Shown: positions 1-5,617, counted from the stretch's first letter. The stretch: 5,617 bases of DNA from Sphingopyxis sp. (GCA_026125835.1 JAHCKJ010000153.1:1-5617), one strand, 5' to 3'. Numbers and translations: made by a program. The notes: a model not told the origin generated them from the letters alone.

Positions 1-1078
1 CATGCTCGCCGCCGTCTTTGTCGGTGTACGGGATCAGGAATCCGAGTTCCTTCATCCGCGTAACGACGAGTTCCCGCGCGCCGTCCTTGCCGTCGCGCTT
101 GAAGCGGTGCAGGCCGAGATATTCCTCGGGGATCAGCCCGTCGGCGGTCTGGATGACGTTCGCATCGCCGTCGAGCATGTTAAGCATTTCGCCGGGCTTG
201 AAGCCCGCGCGCTTGCCGACGTCGAAGTCGTTGAAATCATGTCCGGGCGTAATCTTTACCGCGCCGCTGCCGAGTTCGGGGTCGGCATGTTCGTCGGCGA
301 CGATCTTGAAGCGGCGCCCGGTGATCGGCTGGAGGATGTCCTTGCCGATCACGCTCTTGTAGCGCGCATCCTCGGGGTGCACCGCGACCGCCATGTCGGC
401 GAGCATCGTTTCCGGGCGCGTCGTCGCCACTTCGATATAATCGCGGCCATCGTCCAGCGTCACGCCGTCGGCGAGCGGATATTTGAAGTGCCAGAAGCCG
501 CCCTGAATCTCATGCGTCTCGACCTCAAGGTCCGAAATCGCCGTCTTGAGCTTGGGATCCCAGTTCACGAGGCGCTTGTCGCGATAAATCAGCCCCTTTT
601 TGTGGAGGTCGACGAACACCTTGACCACCGCGCGGGTGAAATGCGGGTCCATCGTGAACTGCTCGCGGCTCCAGTCCATCGAACAGCCGAGGCGGCGGAG
701 CTGGCCGGTGATCTGGCCGCCGCTTTCCGCCTTCCACTGCCACACTTTCTCGACGAACTCTTCGCGCGTGTAGTTGGTGCGCTTGTCCTGCCGCGCCTCC
801 AGCTGGCGTTCGACGACCATCTGCGTCGCGATGCCGGCATGGTCCATGCCGACGACCCACAGCGCATCCTTGCCGCGCAGCCGCTCATAGCGGATCAGCA
901 CGTCCTGCAACGTGTTGTCGAGCGCATGGCCGATGTGCAGCGCGCCGGTGACGTTCGGCGGCGGGTTGACGATCGTGAACGGCGTCGCGTCGGGGCGCGC
1001 GGGGCGAAACAGCCCGCGGCTTTCCCACTCAGTGGCCCATTTCGCCTCGATTGCGGCGGGATCGAATGTTTTTTCCAT
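1..1078 (-). CDS. valS: Valyl-tRNA synthetase, N-terminal part (3' end outside window)
   Basis: Class I aminoacyl-tRNA synthetase that charges tRNA-Val with valine in the cytoplasm and hydrolyses mischarged threonyl-tRNA. Translation from 1078 begins MEKTFDPAAIEAKW and gives 359 complete residues before the window ends; the family is usually about 880-950 residues, so well over half is missing, including the KMSKS loop and anticodon-binding region. Visible landmarks are PPPNVTGALHIGH (HIGH motif at residues 48-51), GMDHAGIATQ (77-86) and the CP1 editing domain with TTRPET at 219-224, followed by the GSGAVKITPGHDFND block. These are diagnostic of ValRS rather than IleRS or LeuRS. The start is uncertain: ATG codons at 1108, 1084 and 1078 are all in frame and none has a convincing Shine-Dalgarno sequence. 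I chose 1078 because the family-like sequence starts there. The gene lies 179 bp downstream of the peptidase stop, across a repeat, so it may have its own promoter, but I could not identify one. Confidence 0.97.
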   Translation of the reverse strand, partial: MEKTFDPAAIEAKWATEWESRGLFRPARPDATPFTIVNPPPNVTGALHIGHALDNTLQDVLIRYERLRGKDALWVVGMDHAGIATQMVVERQLEARQDKRTNYTREEFVEKVWQWKAESGGQITGQLRRLGCSMDWSREQFTMDPHFTRAVVKVFVDLHKKGLIYRDKRLVNWDPKLKTAISDLEVETHEIQGGFWHFKYPLADGVTLDDGRDYIEVATTRPETMLADMAVAVHPEDARYKSVIGKDILQPITGRRFKIVADEHADPELGSGAVKITPGHDFNDFDVGKRAGFKPGEMLNMLDGDANVIQTADGLIPEEYLGLHRFKRDGKDGARELVVTRMKELGFLIPYTDKDGGEH

Positions 1079-1162
1079 CGGCATAATGCGGCGCGCTTTG
1101 CCAGCCATGGTGCGGCGCGGCAAGGGGGCAATGGCGCGGCTTGTCATCCGGCGATGGACACG

Positions 1163-1249
1163 GTCGCCCCCACGCAGGCGAGGCCGTTGTCGGCCTCACC
1201 CTTCTTCGTCGCGTAAACCTCCAGCGGCCTCCGCCTGCGCGGGGGCGAC
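1163..1249. repeat. REP-like inverted repeat pair between the S9 peptidase and valS
   Basis: Two arms face each other: 1163-1186 (24 nt) and 1225-1249 (25 nt). The reverse complement of the second arm matches the first except for one substitution and one inserted base, with a 38-nt spacer between them. The right arm forms its own small hairpin at 1227-1246: an 8-bp stem with one mismatch, a 4-nt loop, and a run of five Gs on the plus strand. A second, perfect 7-bp stem with a 4-nt TTGT loop lies at 1180-1197 (GAGGCCG/CGGCCTC) and would compete with the long pairing. C-rich palindromes of this kind recur between genes in many high-GC alphaproteobacteria, so I infer a REP doublet. No T-run follows any of the stems on either strand, so this is not a standard intrinsic terminator. 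It may still stabilise the peptidase mRNA end or slow transcription. Only one copy is visible, so membership of a dispersed family is unproven. Confidence 0.7.
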
Positions 1250-1257
1250 GACGGGAG

Positions 1258-3324
1258 CTATTTCTTCAAATGCTTGCCCAGCCAGCCGAACACCGTCTGA
1301 TACCATTGGACGCTGTTCTGGCCTTTCAATACCCAGTGGTTTTCGTCGGGGAACATCAGCAGCTCGCCTTCGATGCCCTGCCGCTGCAGCGCGTGGAACG
1401 CGGCGAGGCTCTGGCTGTAGGGGATACGGAAATCCTTTTCGCCGTGGATCACCAGCATCGGGGTTTTCCATTTGGTCACATGGTTGACCGGGTTCCACTT
1501 CTCGGCATCGGTGCGCTCCCACCAGGGGCCGCCATGGTCCCATTCGTCGAACCATGTTTCCTCGGTCTCGAACGCCATCGCGCGCAGGTCGAACACCCCG
1601 GCGTGGTTGACCAGGCATTTGAAGCCGTCGGGCCAATTGCCCGCGATCCAGTTCATCATGTAACCGCCATAGGAGCCGCCGAGCGCGCAGGCGTTCGCGG
1701 TGTCGATGCCGGCATCCTGCTTGCCCGCCGCCGCGAGTCCAAGTTTCAGGTCCTCGAGCGGTTTGCCGCCCCAGTCGCGATTGATGCTGTCGGTGAAGGC
1801 TTGCCCATACCCCGTCGAGCCGTGGAAATCGATCGACACAGCGGCATAGCCCGGCGCCGCAAACAGCCGCGGGTTCCAGCGCGTCGACCAGCTGTTGCCG
1901 AAACTGCCCTGCGGCCCGCCATGGACAAGAAACGCGACGGGCAGCTTGCCCGCGTTATTAGCGGGTTTGACGATCTGTCCCCACACCGTTTCGCCGTTGG
2001 CGCCGGCAAATTTCAGCCGGTCCACCTTGACCGGATCGATGTCGGCCAGCTGCGCCCGGTTGACGTCGGTCAGTCGCGTCACCTTGCCCTTGGCATCGCG
2101 CGTCCACAGGTCGGTCGGCACCGCCACGCTGTTGCGCGAATAGAGCAGTGCGCCGCCGGGGAGCGGCGTGACATCGTTGATATTGCCTTCCCATTGGTCG
2201 GTCGTCGCCTTCAGCTTTTCGACCTTTCCGCTGTTCACATCGACGCGGAAAACGGGATGGTCGAGAACGTCCTGCGCGGTGACGTAGAGCGCCTTGCCGT
2301 CGGGCGCCCAGGCGATCGAGCCCACTGAACGGTCCCACGCTTCGGTCAGTTTTTTCGTTTCGCCGCTGGCCAGATTGCGCAGCATCAGCACCTGCCGATC
2401 GGCCTCGTAACCCGGGCGCGTCATCGCGGCATAGGCGAGCCATTTTCCATCGGGCGACGGCGCGGGGAGGGTGTCGGTGGCCTGATTGTCGGCGGTCAGA
2501 TTGACCGGCATCATCCGGCTGTCGACCAGCCAGCTGTAGATGTCGAGGTTCGTCGAGCGCGGCTCGTCCTTGTCGGCTTTGCGCAGGGTGAAAAACACCG
2601 TGCGGCTGTCGGCGCCCCATGCGAGTTCCTCGCCGCCGCCGAAAGGCTTCGACGGACTGTCGCCGGTCAGCCCGGCATCGACCGCGCGCGGCGTTGTTGC
2701 CTTTCCGGCGTCCAGGTTAAACACGAACGGGCGGCTGTAGGTGCCGGGGGTTTGCCAGCTGTCCCAGTGGCGCACGAAGCCCACACCATTTTTGTAATGG
2801 CGACCCGTTCCCGGGCCGGGCAGTTCGCCTTTGTCCTGCGCGTCGCAGCCGAAATCGGCGCATTCGCGCGCGATATCGCCCCAGGCGAGCAATTTGGTGC
2901 CGTCGGGCGAAATCTTGAATCCCGACACGTCGGCCTTGGTGTCGGTCACTTGCGTCGCGCCGCTGCCAGCTTTGGCGTCGACGCGCCACACCTGGCTCTT
3001 GCCGCTGGCGTTCGAGAGGAAATAGAGGTTGCCGTCGGGGTGAAAGGCGGGGGCGCTCTCGTTCTTTTCGGGAACATCGGCGACGCGCACCGGTGCGACG
3101 TTCTTCGCATTGCGATCGACAAGCCACAGGCCGGTCGAGCGCTTGTAGCTGCCCGGCGCCGTCTCGGTCAGTTGATAGGCGATCCAGCGGCCGTCGGGTG
3201 ACGCCGCTGGCGCGGCAACCCGGTTGAGCGTTGCCAGATCGACCTCGGTCATCGGACGGGCAAGGGCAGGGCTGGACAGGGCGGCGGTGAGCGCGATGGC
3301 GCTGGTCAGGATATGGTGTCGCAT
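1258..3324 (-). CDS. Secreted S9-family (prolyl oligopeptidase-type) serine peptidase
   Basis: A 688-residue alpha/beta-hydrolase peptidase of the dipeptidyl-aminopeptidase/acylaminoacyl-peptidase type, expected to cut short peptides from their N-terminal side in the periplasm. Residues 1-22 form a signal peptide (MRHHILTSAIALTAALSSPA, then LA) with likely cleavage after ALA. Residues ~40-420 contain repeated propeller-type SPDG/HPDG/APDG motifs (ASPDGRW, FHPDGNL, ISPDGTK, PSPDGKW, APDGKAL), the beta-propeller that limits substrate size. The catalytic domain fills the C-terminal third: oxyanion-region HGGP at 468-471, nucleophile Ser551 in GGSYGGYM, Asp631 in GEKDFRIP and His663 in ENHWV. All triad residues are present and the length is normal. 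The ATG at 3324 is well fixed because an in-frame TAA lies only 9 bases before it, though no clear Shine-Dalgarno is visible. A CADFGC pair may form a disulfide, consistent with export. The gene starts 45 bp after yoeB on the same strand. Exact substrate specificity cannot be read from the sequence. Confidence 0.95.
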   Translation of the reverse strand: MRHHILTSAIALTAALSSPALARPMTEVDLATLNRVAAPAASPDGRWIAYQLTETAPGSYKRSTGLWLVDRNAKNVAPVRVADVPEKNESAPAFHPDGNLYFLSNASGKSQVWRVDAKAGSGATQVTDTKADVSGFKISPDGTKLLAWGDIARECADFGCDAQDKGELPGPGTGRHYKNGVGFVRHWDSWQTPGTYSRPFVFNLDAGKATTPRAVDAGLTGDSPSKPFGGGEELAWGADSRTVFFTLRKADKDEPRSTNLDIYSWLVDSRMMPVNLTADNQATDTLPAPSPDGKWLAYAAMTRPGYEADRQVLMLRNLASGETKKLTEAWDRSVGSIAWAPDGKALYVTAQDVLDHPVFRVDVNSGKVEKLKATTDQWEGNINDVTPLPGGALLYSRNSVAVPTDLWTRDAKGKVTRLTDVNRAQLADIDPVKVDRLKFAGANGETVWGQIVKPANNAGKLPVAFLVHGGPQGSFGNSWSTRWNPRLFAAPGYAAVSIDFHGSTGYGQAFTDSINRDWGGKPLEDLKLGLAAAGKQDAGIDTANACALGGSYGGYMMNWIAGNWPDGFKCLVNHAGVFDLRAMAFETEETWFDEWDHGGPWWERTDAEKWNPVNHVTKWKTPMLVIHGEKDFRIPYSQSLAAFHALQRQGIEGELLMFPDENHWVLKGQNSVQWYQTVFGWLGKHLKK

Positions 3325-3369
3325 AATTGCGGTTTAGCGATGCTCAGGCCGCGCGCAAGCGCATTGCAA

Positions 3370-3636
3370 TCAATAATGAAAGCGGCATTGCGCGATTTGT
3401 AACTGCTGATCGTCGCCCTTGCCGTCGACACGGTAGACGATCCGATCTTCCTTCGTCAGCCGTCGCGACCACCAGCCCTTGAGGTCACCTTTCAGCGGTT
3501 CGGGCTTTCCGGTTCCCTTGAATGGACTGCGGCGGCATTCTTCGATCAACGCATTCAGTCGTTCCAGCGTCTTGCGGTCGGCGTTGAGCCAGTAGCGATA
3601 ATCGTCCCACGCCGCATCGGCGAAAACGATCTTCAC
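3370..3636 (-). CDS. yoeB: YoeB-family mRNA interferase toxin
   Basis: An 88-residue RelE/ParE-superfamily toxin. YoeB binds the ribosomal A site and cleaves mRNA during translation, halting growth when free of its antitoxin YefM. The protein aligns with E. coli YoeB (84 aa) along its length: WDDYRYW near the N-terminus, the GKPEPLKGDLKGWWSRR core, then DRIVYRV and the C-terminal CRFHY. The residues known to be catalytic in E. coli YoeB (Glu46, Arg65 and the terminal His-Tyr) are all kept, here as Glu46, Arg65, His87 and Tyr88, so the toxin looks active. The start codon is GTG at 3636, overlapping the yefM stop in the 4-nt string GTGA. No good ribosome binding site sits just upstream, so translation is probably coupled to yefM, which would keep toxin below antitoxin. 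The slightly greater length than E. coli comes from the DGKGDDQQ loop. Confidence 0.96.
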   Translation of the reverse strand: MKIVFADAAWDDYRYWLNADRKTLERLNALIEECRRSPFKGTGKPEPLKGDLKGWWSRRLTKEDRIVYRVDGKGDDQQLQIAQCRFHY

Positions 3637-3887
3637 GGTATCGCCAGTTTGTGTTCGCTTCCCTTACCGGTATCGAGCTGTTTGACCGCATCGCGCAGGC
3701 GGGTGGCATTGGTTGGCGTCGACAGCAGGTGCAACGTCTCTTCCATCGCGTTCCAGTCCTCGAGCGAAATCATGACCACCGATCCCGCCTTTTGCCGGGT
3801 GATGATGACATGGGTGCGATTATGGACAACCTGATCCATCAATCCTTTCAGATTGGCGCGCGCATCGGAATAGGTGGTGACGTCCAT
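3633..3887 (-). CDS. yefM: YefM-family antitoxin, Phd/YefM superfamily
   Basis: An 84-residue antitoxin that neutralises YoeB through its C-terminal tail and, with YoeB as corepressor, represses its own promoter. It parallels E. coli YefM throughout: TTYSDARANL at the N-terminus, VIITRQ, SLEDWNAMEETLHLL, and SPTNATRL-like sequence (STPTNATRL) leading to a DTGKGSEH tail. The two arginines reported to be needed for operator recognition in E. coli YefM, Arg10 and Arg31, fall at exactly the same positions here. The ATG at 3887 is supported by a strong AGGAG 6 nt upstream. The gene precedes and overlaps yoeB by 4 nt, the standard order for this family. Its base composition, with yoeB, is clearly less GC-rich than the flanking genes, consistent with acquisition by transfer. 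Confidence 0.96.
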   Translation of the reverse strand: MDVTTYSDARANLKGLMDQVVHNRTHVIITRQKAGSVVMISLEDWNAMEETLHLLSTPTNATRLRDAVKQLDTGKGSEHKLAIP

Positions 3888-3893
3888 AACGGT

Positions 3894-3898
3894 CTCCT
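3894..3898 (-). promoter_or_regulatory. Ribosome binding site of yefM
   Basis: The minus strand reads AGGAG here, with 6 nt between it and the ATG at 3887. It is the clearest Shine-Dalgarno in the window and fixes the yefM start. A strong site for the antitoxin and none for the toxin fits the expected excess of YefM over YoeB. Confidence 0.85.
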
Positions 3899-3906
3899 GT
3901 GCGGCA

Positions 3907-3935
3907 TATGTACTATTTTCTGTACAGAATTACAA
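3907..3935 (-). promoter_or_regulatory. Candidate sigma70-type promoter of yefM-yoeB
   Basis: Read on the minus strand, a TTGTAA hexamer at 3935-3930 (-35-like) is followed after 17 bp by TACATA at 3912-3907 (-10-like). Both TGTACA-type operator half elements lie in or next to this spacer, so a bound YefM-YoeB complex would block RNA polymerase. The -10 match is modest, and the implied leader of about 12-14 nt is short, barely covering the ribosome binding site, so the exact hexamers are tentative. This is an AT-rich patch in an otherwise GC-rich window. Confidence 0.45.
3909..3929. promoter_or_regulatory. YefM-YoeB operator: long and short TGTACA-type palindromes
   Basis: A perfect 12-bp palindrome TTCTGTACAGAA occupies 3918-3929, with the TGTACA core at 3921-3926. 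A second, imperfect core TGTACT lies at 3909-3914 with a GTAC centre. The two cores are 12 bp apart centre to centre. The E. coli yefM-yoeB operator is known to consist of a long and a short palindrome with TGTACA-type cores at the same 12-bp spacing overlapping the promoter, with the long one bound first. Here the long palindrome is the promoter-distal one relative to yefM. The match in core, spacing and location makes autoregulation by YefM-YoeB very likely. Confidence 0.85.
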
Positions 3936-3945
3936 GCTGGACGGA

Positions 3946-5229
3946 CTAACGGACGACAACGCCGCCTTTCATCACATGATCGATCTTTTCGAGCACTGCG
4001 ATGTCGACAAGCGGGTCGGCTTTCACTGCGACCAGATCGGCAAACCGGCCCGGCACGATCGCACCGATGTCGCCCCGGCCCATCGCCTCGGCGGCGCGGC
4101 CCGTCGCCGACTGGATCGCCTGCGTCGGCGTCATGCCGAAACGCACCATGTTGCGGAACTGGCGGCCGTTGAGGCCGTGCGGATACACACCCGCATCGGT
4201 CGCATAGCCGATATTGACCCCCAATTCGACGGCGCGGCGAAAGGCGGCGCGCTGGGTGTCGGTCGTCTCGCGGTTCTTGCGCAGATATTCCTCGGGCCAG
4301 CCTTCGCGTGTGCCTTCCTCGTCGATATAGGTGCCGTTATAAATGTCCATCGACAGCCAGGTGCCGCGCGCTTTCGCCATTTGCAGCGCTTCCTCGTCGG
4401 CAATGCTGGCATGTTCGATGCTGTCGACCCCGGCGCGGATCGCGTTCTTGATGCCGTCGGCGCCGTGGGCGTGGGCGGTCACGCGCTTGCCGCGGGCGTG
4501 GGCGACCTCGACCACGGCGCGCAGCATGGCTTCGCTCATTTCGACGGCTCCCGGTTCGGTGCCGATCGCGAGCACCGCGCCGGTAGCAATGGTCTTGATG
4601 AAATCGGCCCCGCTATCGAGCAGGAACGCCGTTTTTTGTGCCGCCTCTTCGGGTGTCGCCGCGACGCCGAGGCGCATGTCGGCGGGCAGTTCTTCGTTCG
4701 GCACCACGCCGTTCAGTTCGCCGCCGCCTTTCGGGATGGTGATATAGGCGCCCGCGACCCACATCCGCGGTCCCGGCACGTCGCCGCGGTCGATCGCGTT
4801 GCGCAGCGCCACGTCGGTCAGCCCGCGGTAGGTGCCGACGTCGCGCACGCTGGTAAAACCGGCGTCGAGCGTCACGCGCGCATTGCGCGCGCCGACGAGC
4901 GCGGTTTCGGCAGGCGAAGCCTTGATCGGCGCGGCCAGGTCGGCACTCTGGCCAAGATCGGCGAGGTGGGTGTGCAGGTCGATCAGCCCGGGCAGCACGG
5001 TGAAGGCGGACCAGTCAAGCCGCCTGGCGCCCGCGGGCGTCGAGCCGCACGGCTCGACCGCCTTGATCCGTTCGGCCGCGATCGTGATGCACTGGCCGGT
5101 GCGGACGTCGTTGGTGACGCCGTCGATCAGCCGCCCGGTTTCGAGATACAGCGTCTCTGCCGCCGCGGGTGTGGCGGCAAGCGCCGCCGCCAGCGCCGCG
5201 ATCAGATGGCGACGTCGAACGTATTGCAC
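3946..5229 (-). CDS. Secreted metal-dependent amidohydrolase (imidazolonepropionase/prolidase-like)
   Basis: A 427-residue member of the amidohydrolase superfamily (COG1228-type metal-dependent hydrolases). Characterised relatives include carboxypeptidases and prolidases that split dipeptides such as Xaa-Pro or Xaa-Arg, so a dipeptidase role is a reasonable inference. Putative metal and catalytic ligands are all visible, counting from the GTG: His86 and His88 in DLHTHL, Lys212 in GADFIKTIATG (likely carboxylated bridging lysine), His253 in TAHAHG, His273 in IEHAS and Asp345 in ATDAGVYPHG. The C-terminal GMTPTQAI...GDIGAIVPGRFADLV block is typical of the family. Residues 1-24 form a signal peptide: basic VRRR, the hydrophobic LIAALAAALAAT, and cleavage after AAA. 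The RRRHL stretch only weakly resembles a Tat motif. I chose GTG at 5229 because it leaves a normal signal peptide and has GGGGGA upstream; an ATG at 5454 would add a non-homologous arginine-rich extension. It overlaps the preceding gene by 28 nt, suggesting cotranscription. Confidence 0.92.
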   Translation of the reverse strand: MQYVRRRHLIAALAAALAATPAAAETLYLETGRLIDGVTNDVRTGQCITIAAERIKAVEPCGSTPAGARRLDWSAFTVLPGLIDLHTHLADLGQSADLAAPIKASPAETALVGARNARVTLDAGFTSVRDVGTYRGLTDVALRNAIDRGDVPGPRMWVAGAYITIPKGGGELNGVVPNEELPADMRLGVAATPEEAAQKTAFLLDSGADFIKTIATGAVLAIGTEPGAVEMSEAMLRAVVEVAHARGKRVTAHAHGADGIKNAIRAGVDSIEHASIADEEALQMAKARGTWLSMDIYNGTYIDEEGTREGWPEEYLRKNRETTDTQRAAFRRAVELGVNIGYATDAGVYPHGLNGRQFRNMVRFGMTPTQAIQSATGRAAEAMGRGDIGAIVPGRFADLVAVKADPLVDIAVLEKIDHVMKGGVVVR

Positions 5230-5617
5230 TGGCGCGGATCCCCCGTTTGCAGGCCGCGGCGCAGCCAGCTCATGCGCTGTTCGCTGGTGCCGTGGGTAAA
5301 GCTTTCGGGCATCGGGCGCTGGCCTGCCGCGCGCATCAGCGTATCGTCGCCGATGGCGCTCGCGGCGCGCATCGCCTCTTCCATGTCGCCTGCTTCCATC
5401 ACCGGCTGTCCCGCGCTGTTGCGCGCACGGGCGGCCCAGACGCCGGCGTAACAATCGGCCTGCAGTTCCATGCGAACCTGAAGCTGGTTTCCCTCGGCCT
5501 GCGAGCTGCGCGCCTGTGCCTGGCGGACCTGGTTCGAAATGCCGCTGATCGTCTGGATATGATGGCCGACCTCGTGCGCGACGACATAGGCCTGCGCCGC
5601 GTCGCCCGCGGCTCCGA
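5202..5617 (-). CDS. ypfJ: Neutral zinc metallopeptidase, YpfJ family, C-terminal part (5' end outside window)
   Basis: The last 137 residues of a predicted zinc peptidase of the YpfJ family (putative neutral zinc metallopeptidases, about 280-300 residues when complete). The visible part opens at GAAGDAAQAYVVA and contains the zinc site HEVGHH at 5576-5559, whose first and fifth residues are the two zinc histidines and whose Glu is the general base. Downstream is MELQADCYAG, whose Glu is the probable third ligand. The tail carries the family-typical HGTSEQRMSWLRRG and TGDPRQCNTF blocks and ends in DVAI. The conserved Cys of ELQADC and the one near the C-terminus may pair. The physiological substrate of this family is unknown. 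The first codon lies beyond the window, so membrane anchor and start cannot be judged; the ATG at 5471 is internal, after the zinc motif. Its stop lies 28 nt inside the amidohydrolase gene, indicating a tight pair. Confidence 0.95.
   Translation of the reverse strand, partial: GAAGDAAQAYVVAHEVGHHIQTISGISNQVRQAQARSSQAEGNQLQVRMELQADCYAGVWAARARNSAGQPVMEAGDMEEAMRAASAIGDDTLMRAAGQRPMPESFTHGTSEQRMSWLRRGLQTGDPRQCNTFDVAI
5239..5244 (-). promoter_or_regulatory. Probable ribosome binding site of the amidohydrolase
   Basis: The minus strand reads GGGGGA here, ending 9 nt before the GTG at 5229. It lies inside the coding region of the upstream metallopeptidase. It is a purine-rich, non-canonical Shine-Dalgarno, but supports the GTG start over a distant ATG. 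Confidence 0.5.

Noticed and set aside
2..1216. Long plus-strand open frame opposite valS
   Set aside because: It is antisense to unmistakable ValRS sequence and its product has no recognisable domain. High GC suppresses stop codons on the opposite strand.
1147..1221. Minus-strand reading frame ending VYATKKGEADNGLACV and a few more residues, between the peptidase and valS
   Set aside because: It looks slightly protein-like, but there is no start codon or ribosome binding site and most of it is the inverted repeat, which explains its regularity.
1227..1246. Hairpin after the S9 peptidase stop as an intrinsic terminator
   Set aside because: The stem is GC-rich, but no run of T follows it on the minus strand, and the structure is better explained as part of the REP-like repeat.
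1141..2328. Long plus-strand open frame opposite the S9 peptidase
   Set aside because: It overlaps the catalytic domain of the peptidase on the other strand and its translation resembles no known family; it is an antisense shadow.
3361..3391. Repeated GCATTGC (3361-3367 and 3385-3391) and the ATTGCAAT palindrome at the yoeB 3' end, considered as an insertion scar
   Set aside because: The repeats are only 7 bp, one copy is inside the yoeB coding sequence, and no matching copy lies on the upstream side of the cassette.
3905..3910. CATATG palindrome beside the short operator core
   Set aside because: A six-base palindrome is expected by chance and it overlaps the short core; I found no independent reason to call it a site.
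3874..5451. 525-codon plus-strand open frame opposite the amidohydrolase
   Set aside because: It covers nearly the whole amidohydrolase gene in antisense, runs through the yefM operator, and gives a low-complexity His/Arg/Ala-rich product. No ribosome binding site or family features are seen.
5230..5454. Upstream ATG extension of the amidohydrolase to 5454
   Set aside because: The extra 75 residues are arginine-rich, lie in a different frame of the metallopeptidase coding sequence, and would bury the signal peptide. The GTG at 5229 is the better start.

Overview
The window comes from a high-GC bacterium, most likely an alphaproteobacterium of the sphingomonad type (Sphingopyxis/Sphingomonas-like). 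I infer this from protein style, base composition and the C-rich palindromic intergenic repeat. No rRNA or other marker fixes the genus. All six genes I can support lie on the minus strand, so transcription runs from high to low coordinates. The long open frames on the plus strand are antisense shadows of these genes.

In transcription order the layout is as follows. (1) 5617-5202: C-terminal part of a neutral zinc metallopeptidase of the YpfJ family, with its 5' end outside the window. (2) 5229-3946: a secreted, metal-dependent amidohydrolase of the imidazolonepropionase/prolidase-like group. Its GTG start lies inside the 3' end of gene 1. (3) 3945-3888: a 58-bp gap with a TGTACA-type operator, a candidate promoter and a ribosome binding site. 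(4) 3887-3370: a complete yefM-yoeB type II toxin-antitoxin pair, joined by a 4-nt overlap. (5) 3324-1258: a secreted S9-family prolyl-oligopeptidase-type serine peptidase. (6) 1257-1079: an intergenic stretch with a large imperfect inverted repeat resembling a REP pair. (7) 1078-1: the N-terminal ~359 residues of valyl-tRNA synthetase (valS), running off the window.

Two themes stand out. The S9 peptidase and the amidohydrolase both carry signal peptides and both belong to groups with peptidase members, several acting on proline peptides. They may share a job in degrading peptides in the cell envelope. Between them sits the toxin-antitoxin cassette, which has clearly lower GC than its neighbours (about 57-58% against about 67% in sampled lines). 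It carries its own operator and looks like an insertion into this row of genes. It leaves only 45 bp before the peptidase and no visible terminator, so the peptidase may partly depend on the autoregulated toxin-antitoxin promoter.

I see no evidence of a new multi-gene system, CRISPR array, insertion sequence, tRNA or rRNA. The most informative parts are the toxin-antitoxin control region, whose geometry matches the E. coli yefM operator, and the REP-like repeat upstream of valS. No intergenic stretch exceeds 300 bases.
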